Assembly: GCA_944386885.1 (NCBI GenBank)
Contig: CALXCU010000062.1
Coordinates: forward strand, 1 to 35,635
Origin: an uncultured Oscillospiraceae bacterium
Lineage (GTDB): Bacteria; Bacillota; Clostridia; Oscillospirales; Oscillospiraceae
Direction of reading: 5' to 3'
DNA length: 35,635 nt
In this document: positions 11,076-18,583 of the stretch, piece by piece
Numbering within the stretch: the first letter of the stretch is position 1
How the letters are laid out: every line of letters starts with the position of its first letter
Position numbers and translations under genes: made by a program
The notes under the pieces: model-generated
What the model was told of the DNA's origin: nothing
Databases searched by the model: none
The model's input: the letters and a program-made list of their open reading frames with translations, nothing else

Positions 11076-11104
11076 ATTGTACTACGGGTTCTTTAAAATG
11101 TCAA
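11076..11104 (-). promoter_or_regulatory. Near-perfect sigma-A promoter of the orphan unit
   Basis: On the minus strand: TTGACA (11104-11099), a 17-bp spacer, TACAAT (11081-11076). The predicted transcript starts near 11069 and runs toward the terminator at 10618-10661. The spoVAC stop is 55 bases upstream. Confidence 0.85.
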
Positions 11105-11158
11105 GGGGTTTTCGTAAAAAAAGGCAATTGTTTTTTCCGGCACGCCGGTTCTCAATTC

Positions 11159-11596
11159 TCATTGAAGCAGGCACAGGATCACGCCGTAGAGGGCGCTGGC
11201 GGTGACACCGTAGACGATCACAGGCCCCGCAATGGAGAACATCTTGACGCAGGTGCCAGTGACAAATCCCTCGCTGCGGAACTCCAGGGCAGGGGCGGCC
11301 ACAGCGTTGGCAAAGCCGGTGATGGGCACCAGAGTGCCCGCTCCCGCGTGCTTGGCCAGCTTGTCAAAGAGGCCCAAGCCGGTAAAAAGAGCCGAGAGGA
11401 AAATCAGGGTCACTGACACCGCTCCCCCGGCCACGTCCTCGTCCAGCCCCAGGGAGAGGTAAGCCCGGCGCAGAGCCTGCCCGCCGGTGCAGATGAGCCC
11501 TCCCACCAGGAAGGCCCAGGCCAGATCTTTCCACAGGGGGGAGGGCTTTGCCATCTTTTGAATATACGCGCCGTACTCGCGATTGGTCATATCCAC
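11159..11596 (-). CDS. spoVAC: Stage V sporulation protein AC
   Basis: Integral membrane subunit of the SpoVA channel that moves Ca-dipicolinate in forming and germinating spores. About 145 residues with several hydrophobic segments. Family hallmarks: WAFLVGGLICTGGQ near the start, HAGAGTLVPITGFANAV in the middle, and ALEFRSEG, which fits SpoVAC better than the shorter SpoVAE. The start is GTG at 11596, 11 bases after AAGGA; the ATG at 11590 is 17 bases away and is the alternative. SpoVAC is normally followed by spoVAD and spoVAE; here the downstream DNA holds the orphan unit instead. Confidence 0.88.
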   Translation of the reverse strand: MDMTNREYGAYIQKMAKPSPLWKDLAWAFLVGGLICTGGQALRRAYLSLGLDEDVAGGAVSVTLIFLSALFTGLGLFDKLAKHAGAGTLVPITGFANAVAAPALEFRSEGFVTGTCVKMFSIAGPVIVYGVTASALYGVILCLLQ

Positions 11597-11662
11597 GCTG
11601 CATCCCGTCCTTTCTCTCCCAGTATGCCCGGGCACGGGAGATGTTATGCGCGGATCGGACCG

Positions 11663-11902
11663 TCACAGCTCCTTGTAGAGGGCGGGGGCATCGGCCTTGC
11701 CCACATGTTCGGCCACGCTGAGGACCTGCACCCTCACAGTGCGCTCACCGAAGCGCAGTTCCAGCACATCCCCCTCCTTGACCTCATAGGAGGCCTTTAC
11801 GGCCCGGCCGTTGGCAGTGACCCGCTGGTTGTCGCAGGCCTCGTTGGCCACGGTGCGCCGCTTAATGAGCCGGGAAACCTTCAGCCATTTGTCCAGTCGC
11901 AC
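11663..11902 (-). CDS. rqcP: S4-domain RNA-binding protein, RqcP (YabO) type
   Basis: A 79-residue S4-fold protein: MRLDKWLKVSRLIKRRTVAN is the S4 start, and the second half (VKEGDVLELRFGERTVRVQV) completes it. Length and sequence match RqcP/YabO, which works with RqcH on stalled 50S subunits in ribosome-associated quality control. It starts with GTG at 11902 after AAAGGAGAG. The mazG-hup-yabO neighbourhood is known from Bacillus and other Firmicutes, which supports the call. Confidence 0.9.
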   Translation of the reverse strand: MRLDKWLKVSRLIKRRTVANEACDNQRVTANGRAVKASYEVKEGDVLELRFGERTVRVQVLSVAEHVGKADAPALYKEL

Positions 11903-11938
11903 GGGTATCTCTCCTTTCTCTGACAGCCTTTGGCCACC

Positions 11939-11967
11939 AAAAAAGCAGCCCCGGACGGGTCCGGGGC
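11939..11967 (-). terminator. Intrinsic terminator after hup
   Basis: A 9-bp perfect stem (11948-11956 with 11959-11967) with a very tight loop, followed on the minus strand by TGCTTTTTT. It separates hup from rqcP; readthrough is possible. Confidence 0.82.
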
Positions 11968-11983
11968 CAAAAATCAGTCAATT

Positions 11984-12262
11984 TTACCGGGACACAGCGT
12001 CCTTCAGGGGCTTGCCCGGCTTGAACATCGGCACCTTGGAGGCAGGGATCTCGATGGTCTTTTCCGGATCTCGGGGGTTGCGGCCGGTGCGGGCGGCCCG
12101 CTCCCGTACCTCGAAGGCTCCGAACCCCACCAGCTGCACTTTCTCGTTCTCCGCCAGGGTGGCAGTAATCACCTCCAGCGCGGCGTTGAGGGCGCTTTCC
12201 ATATCCTTTTTTGACAGGCCGGCCCGCTCAGCTGCGGCGGCGATCAGTTCCGTTTTGTTCAT
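11984..12262 (-). CDS. hup: HU-family nucleoid protein
   Basis: A 92-residue DNA-bending protein. It begins [20 protein letters not shown], and carries the family core [19 protein letters not shown], with the arm region and the C-terminal [11 protein letters not shown]. The ribosome site AGGAGGAAAG precedes the ATG. A possible weak promoter (TTCGAC, 18 bp, TACAAC) lies just upstream. Confidence 0.97.
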   Translation of the reverse strand: MNKTELIAAAAERAGLSKKDMESALNAALEVITATLAENEKVQLVGFGAFEVRERAARTGRNPRDPEKTIEIPASKVPMFKPGKPLKDAVSR

Positions 12263-12308
12263 GTCTTTCCTCCTGTGTTGTATTTGTAACGGTGTGTTGG
12301 GTCGAAGC

Positions 12309-12344
12309 GGTCCGCAGCGGCCTCCTGGAGGTCCGCTGCGGACC
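12309..12344. other. Large GC-rich hairpin between mazG and hup
   Basis: A 12-bp perfect inverted repeat (12309-12320 with 12333-12344), with a further possible 5-bp stem in its loop. It has no T-tract on the minus strand, so it is not a standard terminator for mazG; it may be an RNA processing or stability element ahead of hup. Confidence 0.6.
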
Positions 12345-12358
12345 CTTCCTTTCTTCCA

Positions 12359-13150
12359 TTACGGCGCCTGCTTGGCCCGGTCCCAAAGGGCGTCCAGTTC
12401 CGCCAAGGTCATCTCCTCCAGGGTGCGGCCCTCTTCCCGGGCCATGGCCTCCACCTTGCGAAAGCGGCTGATGAACTTGTCAGTAGCCTGCGTGAGGGCC
12501 TCCTCCGGGTCGGCATGGACGAAGCGGGAGACGTTTACCGCTGCAAAGAGCAGATCGCCCAGCTCCTCCTGAATGTTGGAGCCCTCGGCCACAGCGGTCT
12601 TGAGCTCCTCCAGCTCCTCGGAGAGCTTGTCCAAGGCCCCGGACACGTCGGGCCAGTCGAAGCCGGCCTTCCTCGCCTTCTTCTGGACCTTTTCCGCCCG
12701 CCAAAGGGCGGGCAGGCTCCGGGCGACGGCCGCGAGCGCATCGGTATCGGTGGCCTGTCCCTTCTCCTTCCGCTTGAGCGCCTCCCAATTGGAGAGCACT
12801 TCACCGGTGTCCGAGACCTGCACGTCCCCAAAGACATGAGGATGGCGGTAAATGAGCTTCTTGCAGATCCCATCGGCCACGCCGTCCAGGTCGAAGCGGC
12901 CCGCCTCCTCCTCCATGCGCGCGTGCATCATCACCTGGAGCAGCACGTCCCCCAGTTCTTCCTTCAGGTGCTCGGGGCTGTCCTCATCAATGGCCTCTAC
13001 AGCCTCATAGGCCTCCTCCAGGAAATTGCGGCGGATGGATGTGTGGGTCTGCTCCGCGTCCCAGGGGCAGCCCCCCGGGGCGCGGAGAATTTTGACAATC
13101 TCCCGCAGGTCTCCCACGTCATAGGCGTCTTTGTATTGAAAATCTATCAT
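12359..13150 (-). CDS. mazG: Nucleoside triphosphate pyrophosphohydrolase MazG
   Basis: House-cleaning NTP pyrophosphohydrolase, 263 residues, with two MazG domains. Domain 1 (about 15-115) has CPWDAEQTHTSIRRNFLEEA and EELGDVLLQV, the acidic metal-binding motifs. Domain 2 (about 150-250) repeats the pattern with LSEELEELK and EELGDLLFAAVN. It sits 38 bases after the spoVB-like gene and ahead of hup and rqcP, a common Firmicute order. Confidence 0.95.
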   Translation of the reverse strand: MIDFQYKDAYDVGDLREIVKILRAPGGCPWDAEQTHTSIRRNFLEEAYEAVEAIDEDSPEHLKEELGDVLLQVMMHARMEEEAGRFDLDGVADGICKKLIYRHPHVFGDVQVSDTGEVLSNWEALKRKEKGQATDTDALAAVARSLPALWRAEKVQKKARKAGFDWPDVSGALDKLSEELEELKTAVAEGSNIQEELGDLLFAAVNVSRFVHADPEEALTQATDKFISRFRKVEAMAREEGRTLEEMTLAELDALWDRAKQAP

Positions 13151-13188
13151 ACTTTCCGATCTCCTGCAAGGTATTTTTCCTATTTTGT

Positions 13189-14952
13189 CTATTTAATACG
13201 CAAGATCTTTGCAATTTTTTCACCCTTTGGCATGAGCTCCAGATCCTCCCTGGAGATCACCCGCAGGGCCAGCACCAGCGCGAAGTAAACCAGCACGCCT
13301 ACACCGATGGCGGCCGCCGTGCACAGGGCGTTCTCCAGGAAACTCAGCCCTGCCTCTCCGCCCAGGACACGCGCGGCCATGCCGTAGACTGCCCAGACCG
13401 CACCGCCCATGACCACGCTGGCCAGCAGGGGCTTGACAAATGCCTTGGCATAGCCGGGGGCAGAGGGCACCCGGGCCTTGATGATGAGCAGGTTCAGGAT
13501 GGCCGCGATGGCAAAGCAGCACAGAGTGCCCACCGGCGCGCCGTAGATCATGATGTTGGGGTTGCCCACCAGGGTGTAGTTGACGATGATCTTCACCACG
13601 CCGCCGATGACCACCGTCACGATGGGCAGGTTGACAATGCCGTTGGCCTGGAGAATGGAGGTGGCGATGAGCTGGATGCACACGAAGATGGAGGCCAGGC
13701 CCAGGATGGAGAGCAGCGGACCGGCGATGGTGTGGTCGGTGCTGCCGCCGGTGAGGAGCCACATAATGGGCTCGCCCAGGGTGAACAGGCCAACCCCGCA
13801 GGGCAGGGCGATGATGGCGGCGAAGCGCAGGGCGGACTCAGAGACCTTTCGGGCCTCCAGGTCGTTATGCCGGGCCCGGGCAGCCGAGACCGCCGGGATG
13901 ATGCTGGCCGTCAGGGGCACCATCAGGTTGAAGGGCAGATTGTAGATGCTCATGCACTTCTGATAGGCGCCGTAGAGCCCCCGGGCCGAGTCCAGCACCG
14001 GCACCACCGCCGGGTCGGAAGCCGCGGCCTGGAGGTTCTGCTGCAAGATCTCCACGGCCTTGTTGCCGATATTCAGGAATCCCCGGGTCCCCTCGGTGAG
14101 GACCGCTCCCGCGTCCAGCATGGACTGGAACACGTTTTGAAGCTGGCCGTTGACCAGGTTGGTGTCGATGAGGGTGACGATGGCGCTGGTGGAGGAGCTG
14201 ATGGTAATGGGGATAGCCAGCTTGAGCAGGCGGACCAAAATGGTCTTGGCCCGGTCGGGCCGGTCCGTAAAGGGCCCGGGGCGCAGCCGCTCCGTGCGCC
14301 GGTGGTTGATGGAGAGGTAGATCACCGACAGGATGCTCCCCACTGACACGCCGGCAATGGCTCCGACTGCCATCATCCGGTCGCCGAAATCCTCGGGCTG
14401 GAGGGCCAGGGAACCGATAAACAGGGCCAGGCCCATGCCGATGAGGAGCTTGGAGACATTCTCCAGCACCTGGGAGATGGCGGTGGGCATCATATTCAGG
14501 TGGCCCTGGGCATAACCCCGGAAGGCCGAGCAGCAGCAGGTGCACAGCACCGCCGGCGAGAGCGCGACCACGCACCAGACCGCCTTCTCGTTTTGCAGGG
14601 CATAGGTGGCCACCGGCTGGGCAAAGACCGACATGCACAGGAAACTGAACACGCCCATGGCCAAAAAGGCGAAGAAGGCCACCCGAAAGACCTTGCGCAC
14701 CTGGTTGTGGCGGCCCAGGGCGTTGGCCTCAGACACAGTCTTGGACAGGGCCACGGGCAGGCCGGCGGTGGAGATGGTCAGGAAAAAGCTGTAGATGTTA
14801 TAGGCCGCTCCGAAGTCGCCGTAGGCCTCGTCGGAGAGGATGATCCCCAGGGGGATCTTGTAGATGGCGCCAATGACTTTGATGATGACGGTGCTCACCA
14901 TCAGGATAGCCACGCCGCCGAAAAAGGTATTTTTTTTCTGCTCTCTGGACAA
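13189..14952 (-). CDS. spoVB: SpoVB-like polysaccharide/lipid flippase (MOP superfamily)
   Basis: Multi-pass membrane protein of 587 residues with about 14 hydrophobic segments, of the MATE/MOP exporter superfamily (SpoVB/MurJ/YtgP type). The N-terminus KNTFFGGVAILMVSTVIIKVIG and the segment CSAFRGYAQGHLNMMPTAISQV are typical. These proteins move lipid-linked cell-wall or polysaccharide precursors; SpoVB acts in spore cortex formation. Whether this copy is sporulation-specific cannot be told. The start is TTG at 14952, placed after GGGGGAG with good spacing; no upstream ATG fits. Twelve bases separate it from mtaD. Confidence 0.85.
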   Translation of the reverse strand: MSREQKKNTFFGGVAILMVSTVIIKVIGAIYKIPLGIILSDEAYGDFGAAYNIYSFFLTISTAGLPVALSKTVSEANALGRHNQVRKVFRVAFFAFLAMGVFSFLCMSVFAQPVATYALQNEKAVWCVVALSPAVLCTCCCSAFRGYAQGHLNMMPTAISQVLENVSKLLIGMGLALFIGSLALQPEDFGDRMMAVGAIAGVSVGSILSVIYLSINHRRTERLRPGPFTDRPDRAKTILVRLLKLAIPITISSSTSAIVTLIDTNLVNGQLQNVFQSMLDAGAVLTEGTRGFLNIGNKAVEILQQNLQAAASDPAVVPVLDSARGLYGAYQKCMSIYNLPFNLMVPLTASIIPAVSAARARHNDLEARKVSESALRFAAIIALPCGVGLFTLGEPIMWLLTGGSTDHTIAGPLLSILGLASIFVCIQLIATSILQANGIVNLPIVTVVIGGVVKIIVNYTLVGNPNIMIYGAPVGTLCCFAIAAILNLLIIKARVPSAPGYAKAFVKPLLASVVMGGAVWAVYGMAARVLGGEAGLSFLENALCTAAAIGVGVLVYFALVLALRVISREDLELMPKGEKIAKILRIK

Positions 14953-14964
14953 AGGTGCTCCCCC

Positions 14965-16266
14965 TTAGTTCTGGAACAGCAGGGGCAGGGCATAGTCCCG
15001 GACCTCCCGCTTGACTCGGTCAATGTCAATGGTGAAGAACTCACCATTCTGGTATATGACCTTGCCCCGGGCCATATTCATCACCACGTTGGAGCCGTGG
15101 GCGGCGTAGACCAGGTTGGAGATCACGTCATGGCAGGGCGTCAGGTTCAGCGCCTGAAAGTCCACCAGAATGAGGTCGGCGTCATAGCCGGCCTGGATGC
15201 GCCCAGTCTTCCGGCCCAGGGCCTTCCCGCCGTTTTCGGTGGCCATGCGCAGCGCCTGGGCGGGCAGCAGGGCCAGGGGGTCACAGTTGGCGCCGTTTTG
15301 CAGGATGGCCGCCAGCTTCAGGTCCCCGAAGAGGTCGGTGCAGTTGTTGGAGGATACCCCGTCGGTGCCCAGGGCCACGTTGACCCCAGCCTTCGCCATG
15401 GCGGACACCGGCGCGATGCCGGAGCCCAGCTTCAGGTTGGACATGGGATTGTGGATGGCCGAGACTCCTTTTTCGGCCATGATGGCCCAGTCCTCCGGAG
15501 TCGTCCAGACGCAGTGGGCGGCGATGGCCCGCACATCCCAAACGCCGTATTGATTCAGGGTCTGGATGGGGGTAAGCCCGCCGTGGCGGGCCTTACAGGC
15601 CTCGTGTTCTGCACGGGTCTCGGAGATGTGGACATGCATCCCCAGGCCGTGCTCTTTGGCGTAGGCGGTCACCCACTCCCACATCTCGGCCCGGGAGGTG
15701 TACTCGCCGTGAATGGAGGCGTCCACCAGGATCTGGCCTCCGTTGTAGCCGTGCCAGTCCCGGGTCAGCTCCCGCAAGGCAACGCAGTCGTGGTCGGTCT
15801 CCGGGTCAAAGGCGTCGGAGAAGAGTACCCCGCCGCAGCTCAGGTTGGCGCTGATTCCGCTCTCCGCCACCCGCTGGGCGACCACATGGGTGCGCATATA
15901 CATGTCGGCAATGCACGTCACGCCCGAGGCAATCATCTCCGCCAGCCCCAAATCAGCGCAGCAGGCCACCGCCCGGTCGTCCCACCGGTCCTCCGTGGGG
16001 AAAATAAATTTTTCCAGCCAGTCCTGGAGGTTGTTCCCATCGCCGTAGCCCCGCATAGCGGTCATGGGCACATGGGTGTGGGCGTTGACAAAGCCGGGCA
16101 TCAGGACGTTGTCCTTTCCGTCAATCTCCCGGTCAAAGGGGCCCGCCGGGCGCTGCGTCCCCACAGAGGCAATTTTGCCGTCCTCCACTGCCACAAACGC
16201 GCCGGAGAGGACGGTGTCCGCCTCATCCAGCAGGACGGCGCGGACATTGGAAATCAGAATCTTCAT
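14965..16266 (-). CDS. mtaD: 5-methylthioadenosine/S-adenosylhomocysteine deaminase
   Basis: Zinc amidohydrolase of 433 residues that deaminates methylthioadenosine, adenosylhomocysteine or related adenosines. Metal ligands are visible: GFVNAHTHVPM (HxH), HVHISET, AHCVW and GTDGVSSNN. The C-terminal beta part (GRIQAGYDADLILVDF) is complete. It is 15 bases after punA, so the two should be co-transcribed; the product inosine-type nucleoside is a natural substrate of that phosphorylase. Other amidohydrolases of this group (for example 5'-deoxyadenosine deaminase) cannot be excluded. Confidence 0.9.
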   Translation of the reverse strand: MKILISNVRAVLLDEADTVLSGAFVAVEDGKIASVGTQRPAGPFDREIDGKDNVLMPGFVNAHTHVPMTAMRGYGDGNNLQDWLEKFIFPTEDRWDDRAVACCADLGLAEMIASGVTCIADMYMRTHVVAQRVAESGISANLSCGGVLFSDAFDPETDHDCVALRELTRDWHGYNGGQILVDASIHGEYTSRAEMWEWVTAYAKEHGLGMHVHISETRAEHEACKARHGGLTPIQTLNQYGVWDVRAIAAHCVWTTPEDWAIMAEKGVSAIHNPMSNLKLGSGIAPVSAMAKAGVNVALGTDGVSSNNCTDLFGDLKLAAILQNGANCDPLALLPAQALRMATENGGKALGRKTGRIQAGYDADLILVDFQALNLTPCHDVISNLVYAAHGSNVVMNMARGKVIYQNGEFFTIDIDRVKREVRDYALPLLFQN

Positions 16267-16281
16267 GCTCTGTGCGCCCCC

Positions 16282-17106
16282 TCACATCCGCTTCAGACAC
16301 TCCAGCACCAGGCGGGAGAACTTATCTTTGCAGGCCGCGGCGGCATCCAGCACCTCCTGCTCGCTCAGAGGCTGGTCCAGAATGCCCGCGGCCATGTTGG
16401 AGAGGAGGGTAAAGCCCAGTACCTGCATGCCGCAGTGGCCGGCGGTGATGACCTCGGGGGCGGTGGACATCCCCACCGCGTCGGCCCCGGCGGTGCGGGC
16501 AAAGCGCACCTCGGCGGGCGTCTCATACTGGGGACCTGGGAAGTACATGTAGACCCCCTCTTTCAGGTCGATGCCCAGGTCCTTGGCCGCGCTCCGGGCC
16601 GTCTCCCGCAGGGCTGGGGTGTAGAGCTTGGAGGCGTCGGGGAACCGGGGGCCGAACTCGGGGAGGTTCTCCCCGCGCAGCGGGGACTCCATAAAGATCT
16701 TGATTTGGTCGGTGATGAGCATCAGGTCGCCGGCCTTCCAGGCGGTGTTGACACACCCGGCGGCATTGGTGACCACCAGGGTGTCACAGCCCAGCAGGCG
16801 CAGTACCCGCACAGCGTAGGAGACTTCCTCATAGGAATAGCCCTCGTAGTGGTGCATCCGGCCCTGCATGACGGCCACGGCCTGGCCTTCCAGGGTGCCG
16901 AAGACCAGCTGTCCCTTGTGACCGGGGGCGGTAGAGGCCTTGAAATGGGGGATATCCCGGTAGGAGACGGCAGTGGCGTTCTCCACCTCGTCCCCCAGGA
17001 AGCCCAGGCCGGAGCCCAAGATCATGGCCACTCTGGGCCGAAAATCCCCGATCTGGGCGCGGATATACTCTGCGCTCTCTTGGTACTGCTGGAATGTATA
17101 GTGCAT
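16282..17106 (-). CDS. punA: Purine nucleoside phosphorylase (trimeric PNP/MTAP family)
   Basis: Splits purine nucleosides with phosphate to give base and ribose-1-phosphate. 274 residues, as expected for the trimeric family. Motifs: ILGSGLGFLGDEV (phosphate loop), GRMHHYEGYS, VTNAAGCVN, FPGPQYETPAEVRF and AVGMSTAPEVITA. A longer open frame exists upstream, but the ATG at 17106 has AAGGAGAAG in place and gives the standard start. Followed by mtaD and preceded by the zinc-ribbon gene. Confidence 0.94.
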   Translation of the reverse strand: MHYTFQQYQESAEYIRAQIGDFRPRVAMILGSGLGFLGDEVENATAVSYRDIPHFKASTAPGHKGQLVFGTLEGQAVAVMQGRMHHYEGYSYEEVSYAVRVLRLLGCDTLVVTNAAGCVNTAWKAGDLMLITDQIKIFMESPLRGENLPEFGPRFPDASKLYTPALRETARSAAKDLGIDLKEGVYMYFPGPQYETPAEVRFARTAGADAVGMSTAPEVITAGHCGMQVLGFTLLSNMAAGILDQPLSEQEVLDAAAACKDKFSRLVLECLKRM

Positions 17107-17132
17107 AGTCTTCTCCTTTTCTTCATGGCAAT

Positions 17133-17163
17133 GGGGCGCCGGACGGAATGCGTCCCGCGCCCC
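17133..17163 (-). other. Hairpin between the zinc-ribbon gene and punA
   Basis: An imperfect GC stem (GGGGCGC paired with GCGCCCC, then GGACG with CGTCC) lies between the two genes and has no T-tract. It may tune expression or stability within the operon. Confidence 0.5.
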
Positions 17164-17180
17164 GCTCGTATGTTCTTGAC

Positions 17181-17573
17181 TCACAGCCGGGTGCCGCACT
17201 CTTTGCAGAAGTGGTCGTCCCGGCCGCACATGTTCCCGCAGGAGGGGCACTCTTTGGCATTGCGCAGCACGGCGATGCGCTCCTTCACCTCGTCCACAGC
17301 GGCGCTTTTCTCATCCAGCTGAGCGAGGAGGCCATCCAGGGCGCCCTCGCTGGCCTCCTGGCCCCGGTGGGTATCGTAGACCACCTGGCCCACATCCTTG
17401 AGCAGGTCGGCGATCTCGCTTTTCAGGTCGAAGATCCTCATGTTCAGTTTGGCGATGTCCACCATCTGTCCGGCGTATTTCCCGGCCGAGCGTGCGGTGG
17501 TGCCGGCCGCCTCACCCAGATCCACCGCCGTAGCGCGTACGCGCTCCAGCAATTCCCTCACACGATCATCCAT
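17181..17573 (-). CDS. Small coiled-coil protein with C-terminal zinc ribbon
   Basis: A 130-residue protein with no assigned function. Residues about 1-100 are helical and charged (likely coiled coil, LNMRIFDLKSEIADLLKDVG), and the end is a zinc ribbon: CPSCGNMCG followed by FCKECGTRL, two CxxC pairs. Such proteins often act as adaptors or chaperone-like accessories, but nothing specific can be claimed. The ATG at 17573 follows AGGAGGG. It is the first gene of the operon with punA and mtaD and has a long leader. Confidence 0.8.
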   Translation of the reverse strand: MDDRVRELLERVRATAVDLGEAAGTTARSAGKYAGQMVDIAKLNMRIFDLKSEIADLLKDVGQVVYDTHRGQEASEGALDGLLAQLDEKSAAVDEVKERIAVLRNAKECPSCGNMCGRDDHFCKECGTRL

Positions 17574-17653
17574 CTGAAAAACCCTCCTAATCCATATCTC
17601 AAGTCCTGTGAATGCTCTGGTATCTCCGCCCGGATCGGAGGACGCGTTTGAAT

Positions 17654-17700
17654 GCCTCCGGGCCGCGCTGCCTCCCTGCTCCGGGAGCTGCGCGCTTCTC
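17654..17700. repeat. 47-bp repeat, copy 1
   Basis: Nearly identical (one mismatch) to 17786-17832. It contains an imperfect hairpin (CGCGC...TCCC paired with GGGA...GCGCG). It lies in the leader of the zinc-ribbon operon. Confidence 0.9.
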
Positions 17701-17746
17701 TTGTCACGCTCCGCACCCTCCGCCGCGGTCGGCTGCTTACCCCTCC

Positions 17747-17787
17747 GCCCAAAATGCCGCCGGCCTGCGGCCGGCCTGTTTTTGGGC
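17747..17787. repeat. 41-bp compound palindrome between the two repeats
   Basis: An outer stem of GCCCAAAA with TTTTGGGC encloses an inner perfect 7-bp stem (17759-17765 with 17769-17775). It resembles a REP/terminator-like stem-loop and has T- or A-rich shoulders on both strands. Confidence 0.85.
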
Positions 17788-17832
17788 CTCCGGGCCGCGC
17801 TGCCTCCCTGCTTCGGGAGCTGCGCGCTTCTC
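17786..17832. repeat. 47-bp repeat, copy 2
   Basis: Second copy, 132 bases from the first, in the same orientation, with T in place of C in the hairpin loop. Together with the palindrome it forms a repeat-palindrome-repeat mosaic of about 180 bases. Confidence 0.9.
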
Positions 17833-17836
17833 CCAC

Positions 17837-17865
17837 ATTTTACACCACAACAGGGGGAAAAGCAA
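17837..17865 (-). promoter_or_regulatory. Likely promoter of the zinc-ribbon/punA/mtaD operon
   Basis: On the minus strand: TTGCTT (17865-17860), 17-bp spacer, TAAAAT (17842-17837). The transcript would begin near 17830 and carry a leader of about 255 bases that contains both 47-bp repeats and the palindrome. Confidence 0.6.
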
Positions 17866-17895
17866 TTGAAAGAAGGGCCTTCCGCCTCTCTTTCA
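17856..17895 (-). terminator. Probable terminator after lepB
   Basis: TGAAAGA (17867-17873) pairs with TCTTTCA (17889-17895), with a further short inner stem; on the minus strand it is followed by ATTGCTTTTCC. Its T-rich tail overlaps the -35 of the next promoter. Confidence 0.55.
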
Positions 17896-17908
17896 GCGTT
17901 TTATACAC

Positions 17909-18466
17909 TTATCGCCCCAGAGGCCAAATCACCAGGCAGCACTTACCCAGCACATAGCGGGTATCCACCACCCCCAGGTCGGGATTCCGGCTGTCGTTGG
18001 AGACGTTCCGGTTGTCGCCCATGACGAAGATGCACCCCTCCGGGACGGTGATGTGGTCGATTTCCTGCCAGTACTGCCGCTCCATGGGCTCCAGGATGTA
18101 GTCCTCCTCCAGGGGGGTTCCATCCACATAGACGGTATTTTCCTCGTAATCAATATCCACCGTCTGGCCCTCTACCGCAATAACGCGCTTGACTATGGGG
18201 CCGCTCACGCCCTCAAAGTCCTTGTGCAGCACCACGATATCCCCCTGCTGGGGCTCATACCCCAGGCTCCACACCAGCATCCGGTCCCCGTGCTCCAGAG
18301 TCGGGCGCATGGAGCTGCCGTCCACTACGGTTATCCGGCCCAGCAGGGTAAAGACCACCACGATACCCACCACCACGGGCACCACGGCCTGGAGCCAGCC
18401 GTATACCATCTGTCCCAGGCCCTGGGGCTCCTCCTGGACCTGTTTTTCTTCTTGTTTTCCTGCCAT
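17909..18466 (-). CDS. lepB: Signal peptidase I
   Basis: Membrane-anchored serine/lysine protease that removes signal peptides from exported proteins; 185 residues, the short Gram-positive type. One membrane helix at about 25-45 is followed by the catalytic serine in GSSMRPTL (Ser52) and the catalytic lysine in GPIVKRVIAVEGQ (Lys93). The conserved box GDNRNVSNDSR and the tail VLGKCCLVIWPLG are present. The ATG at 18466 follows AGGAGG. It lies 117 bases after rny with a hairpin between them. Confidence 0.95.
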   Translation of the reverse strand: MAGKQEEKQVQEEPQGLGQMVYGWLQAVVPVVVGIVVVFTLLGRITVVDGSSMRPTLEHGDRMLVWSLGYEPQQGDIVVLHKDFEGVSGPIVKRVIAVEGQTVDIDYEENTVYVDGTPLEEDYILEPMERQYWQEIDHITVPEGCIFVMGDNRNVSNDSRNPDLGVVDTRYVLGKCCLVIWPLGR

Positions 18467-18485
18467 AAGTTCCTCCTATGGAAGG

Positions 18486-18513
18486 GAACGCCCCGGCTTC
18501 TGCCGGGGCGTTC
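18486..18513. other. Perfect GC hairpin between rny and lepB
   Basis: A 12-bp perfect stem (18486-18497 with 18502-18513) and a 4-base loop. On the minus strand no U-tract follows, so termination would be weak at best; it may act as an RNA stabiliser or processing site. Confidence 0.6.
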
Positions 18514-18583
18514 GCCGTTTCTGTCCTTGTGGCGCCGCTGGAACGGCGGTTCTTGTCTGTTTGCCTCGCCCGCTGGGCGCTTC

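Noticed and set aside
14500-17322. Very long plus-strand open frame opposite spoVB, mtaD and punA
   Set aside because: It is antisense to three clear genes, rich in Gly/His/Gln/Val as expected for the complement of GC3-rich codons, and has no domain.
17654-17832. CRISPR array
   Set aside because: Only two copies, 85 bases of non-spacer palindrome between them, and no cas genes.
17558-17836. Minus-strand frame encoding a twice-repeated Arg/Ser-rich peptide
   Set aside because: The peptide repeat is only the translation of the 47-bp DNA repeats, and the frame overlaps the start of the zinc-ribbon gene.
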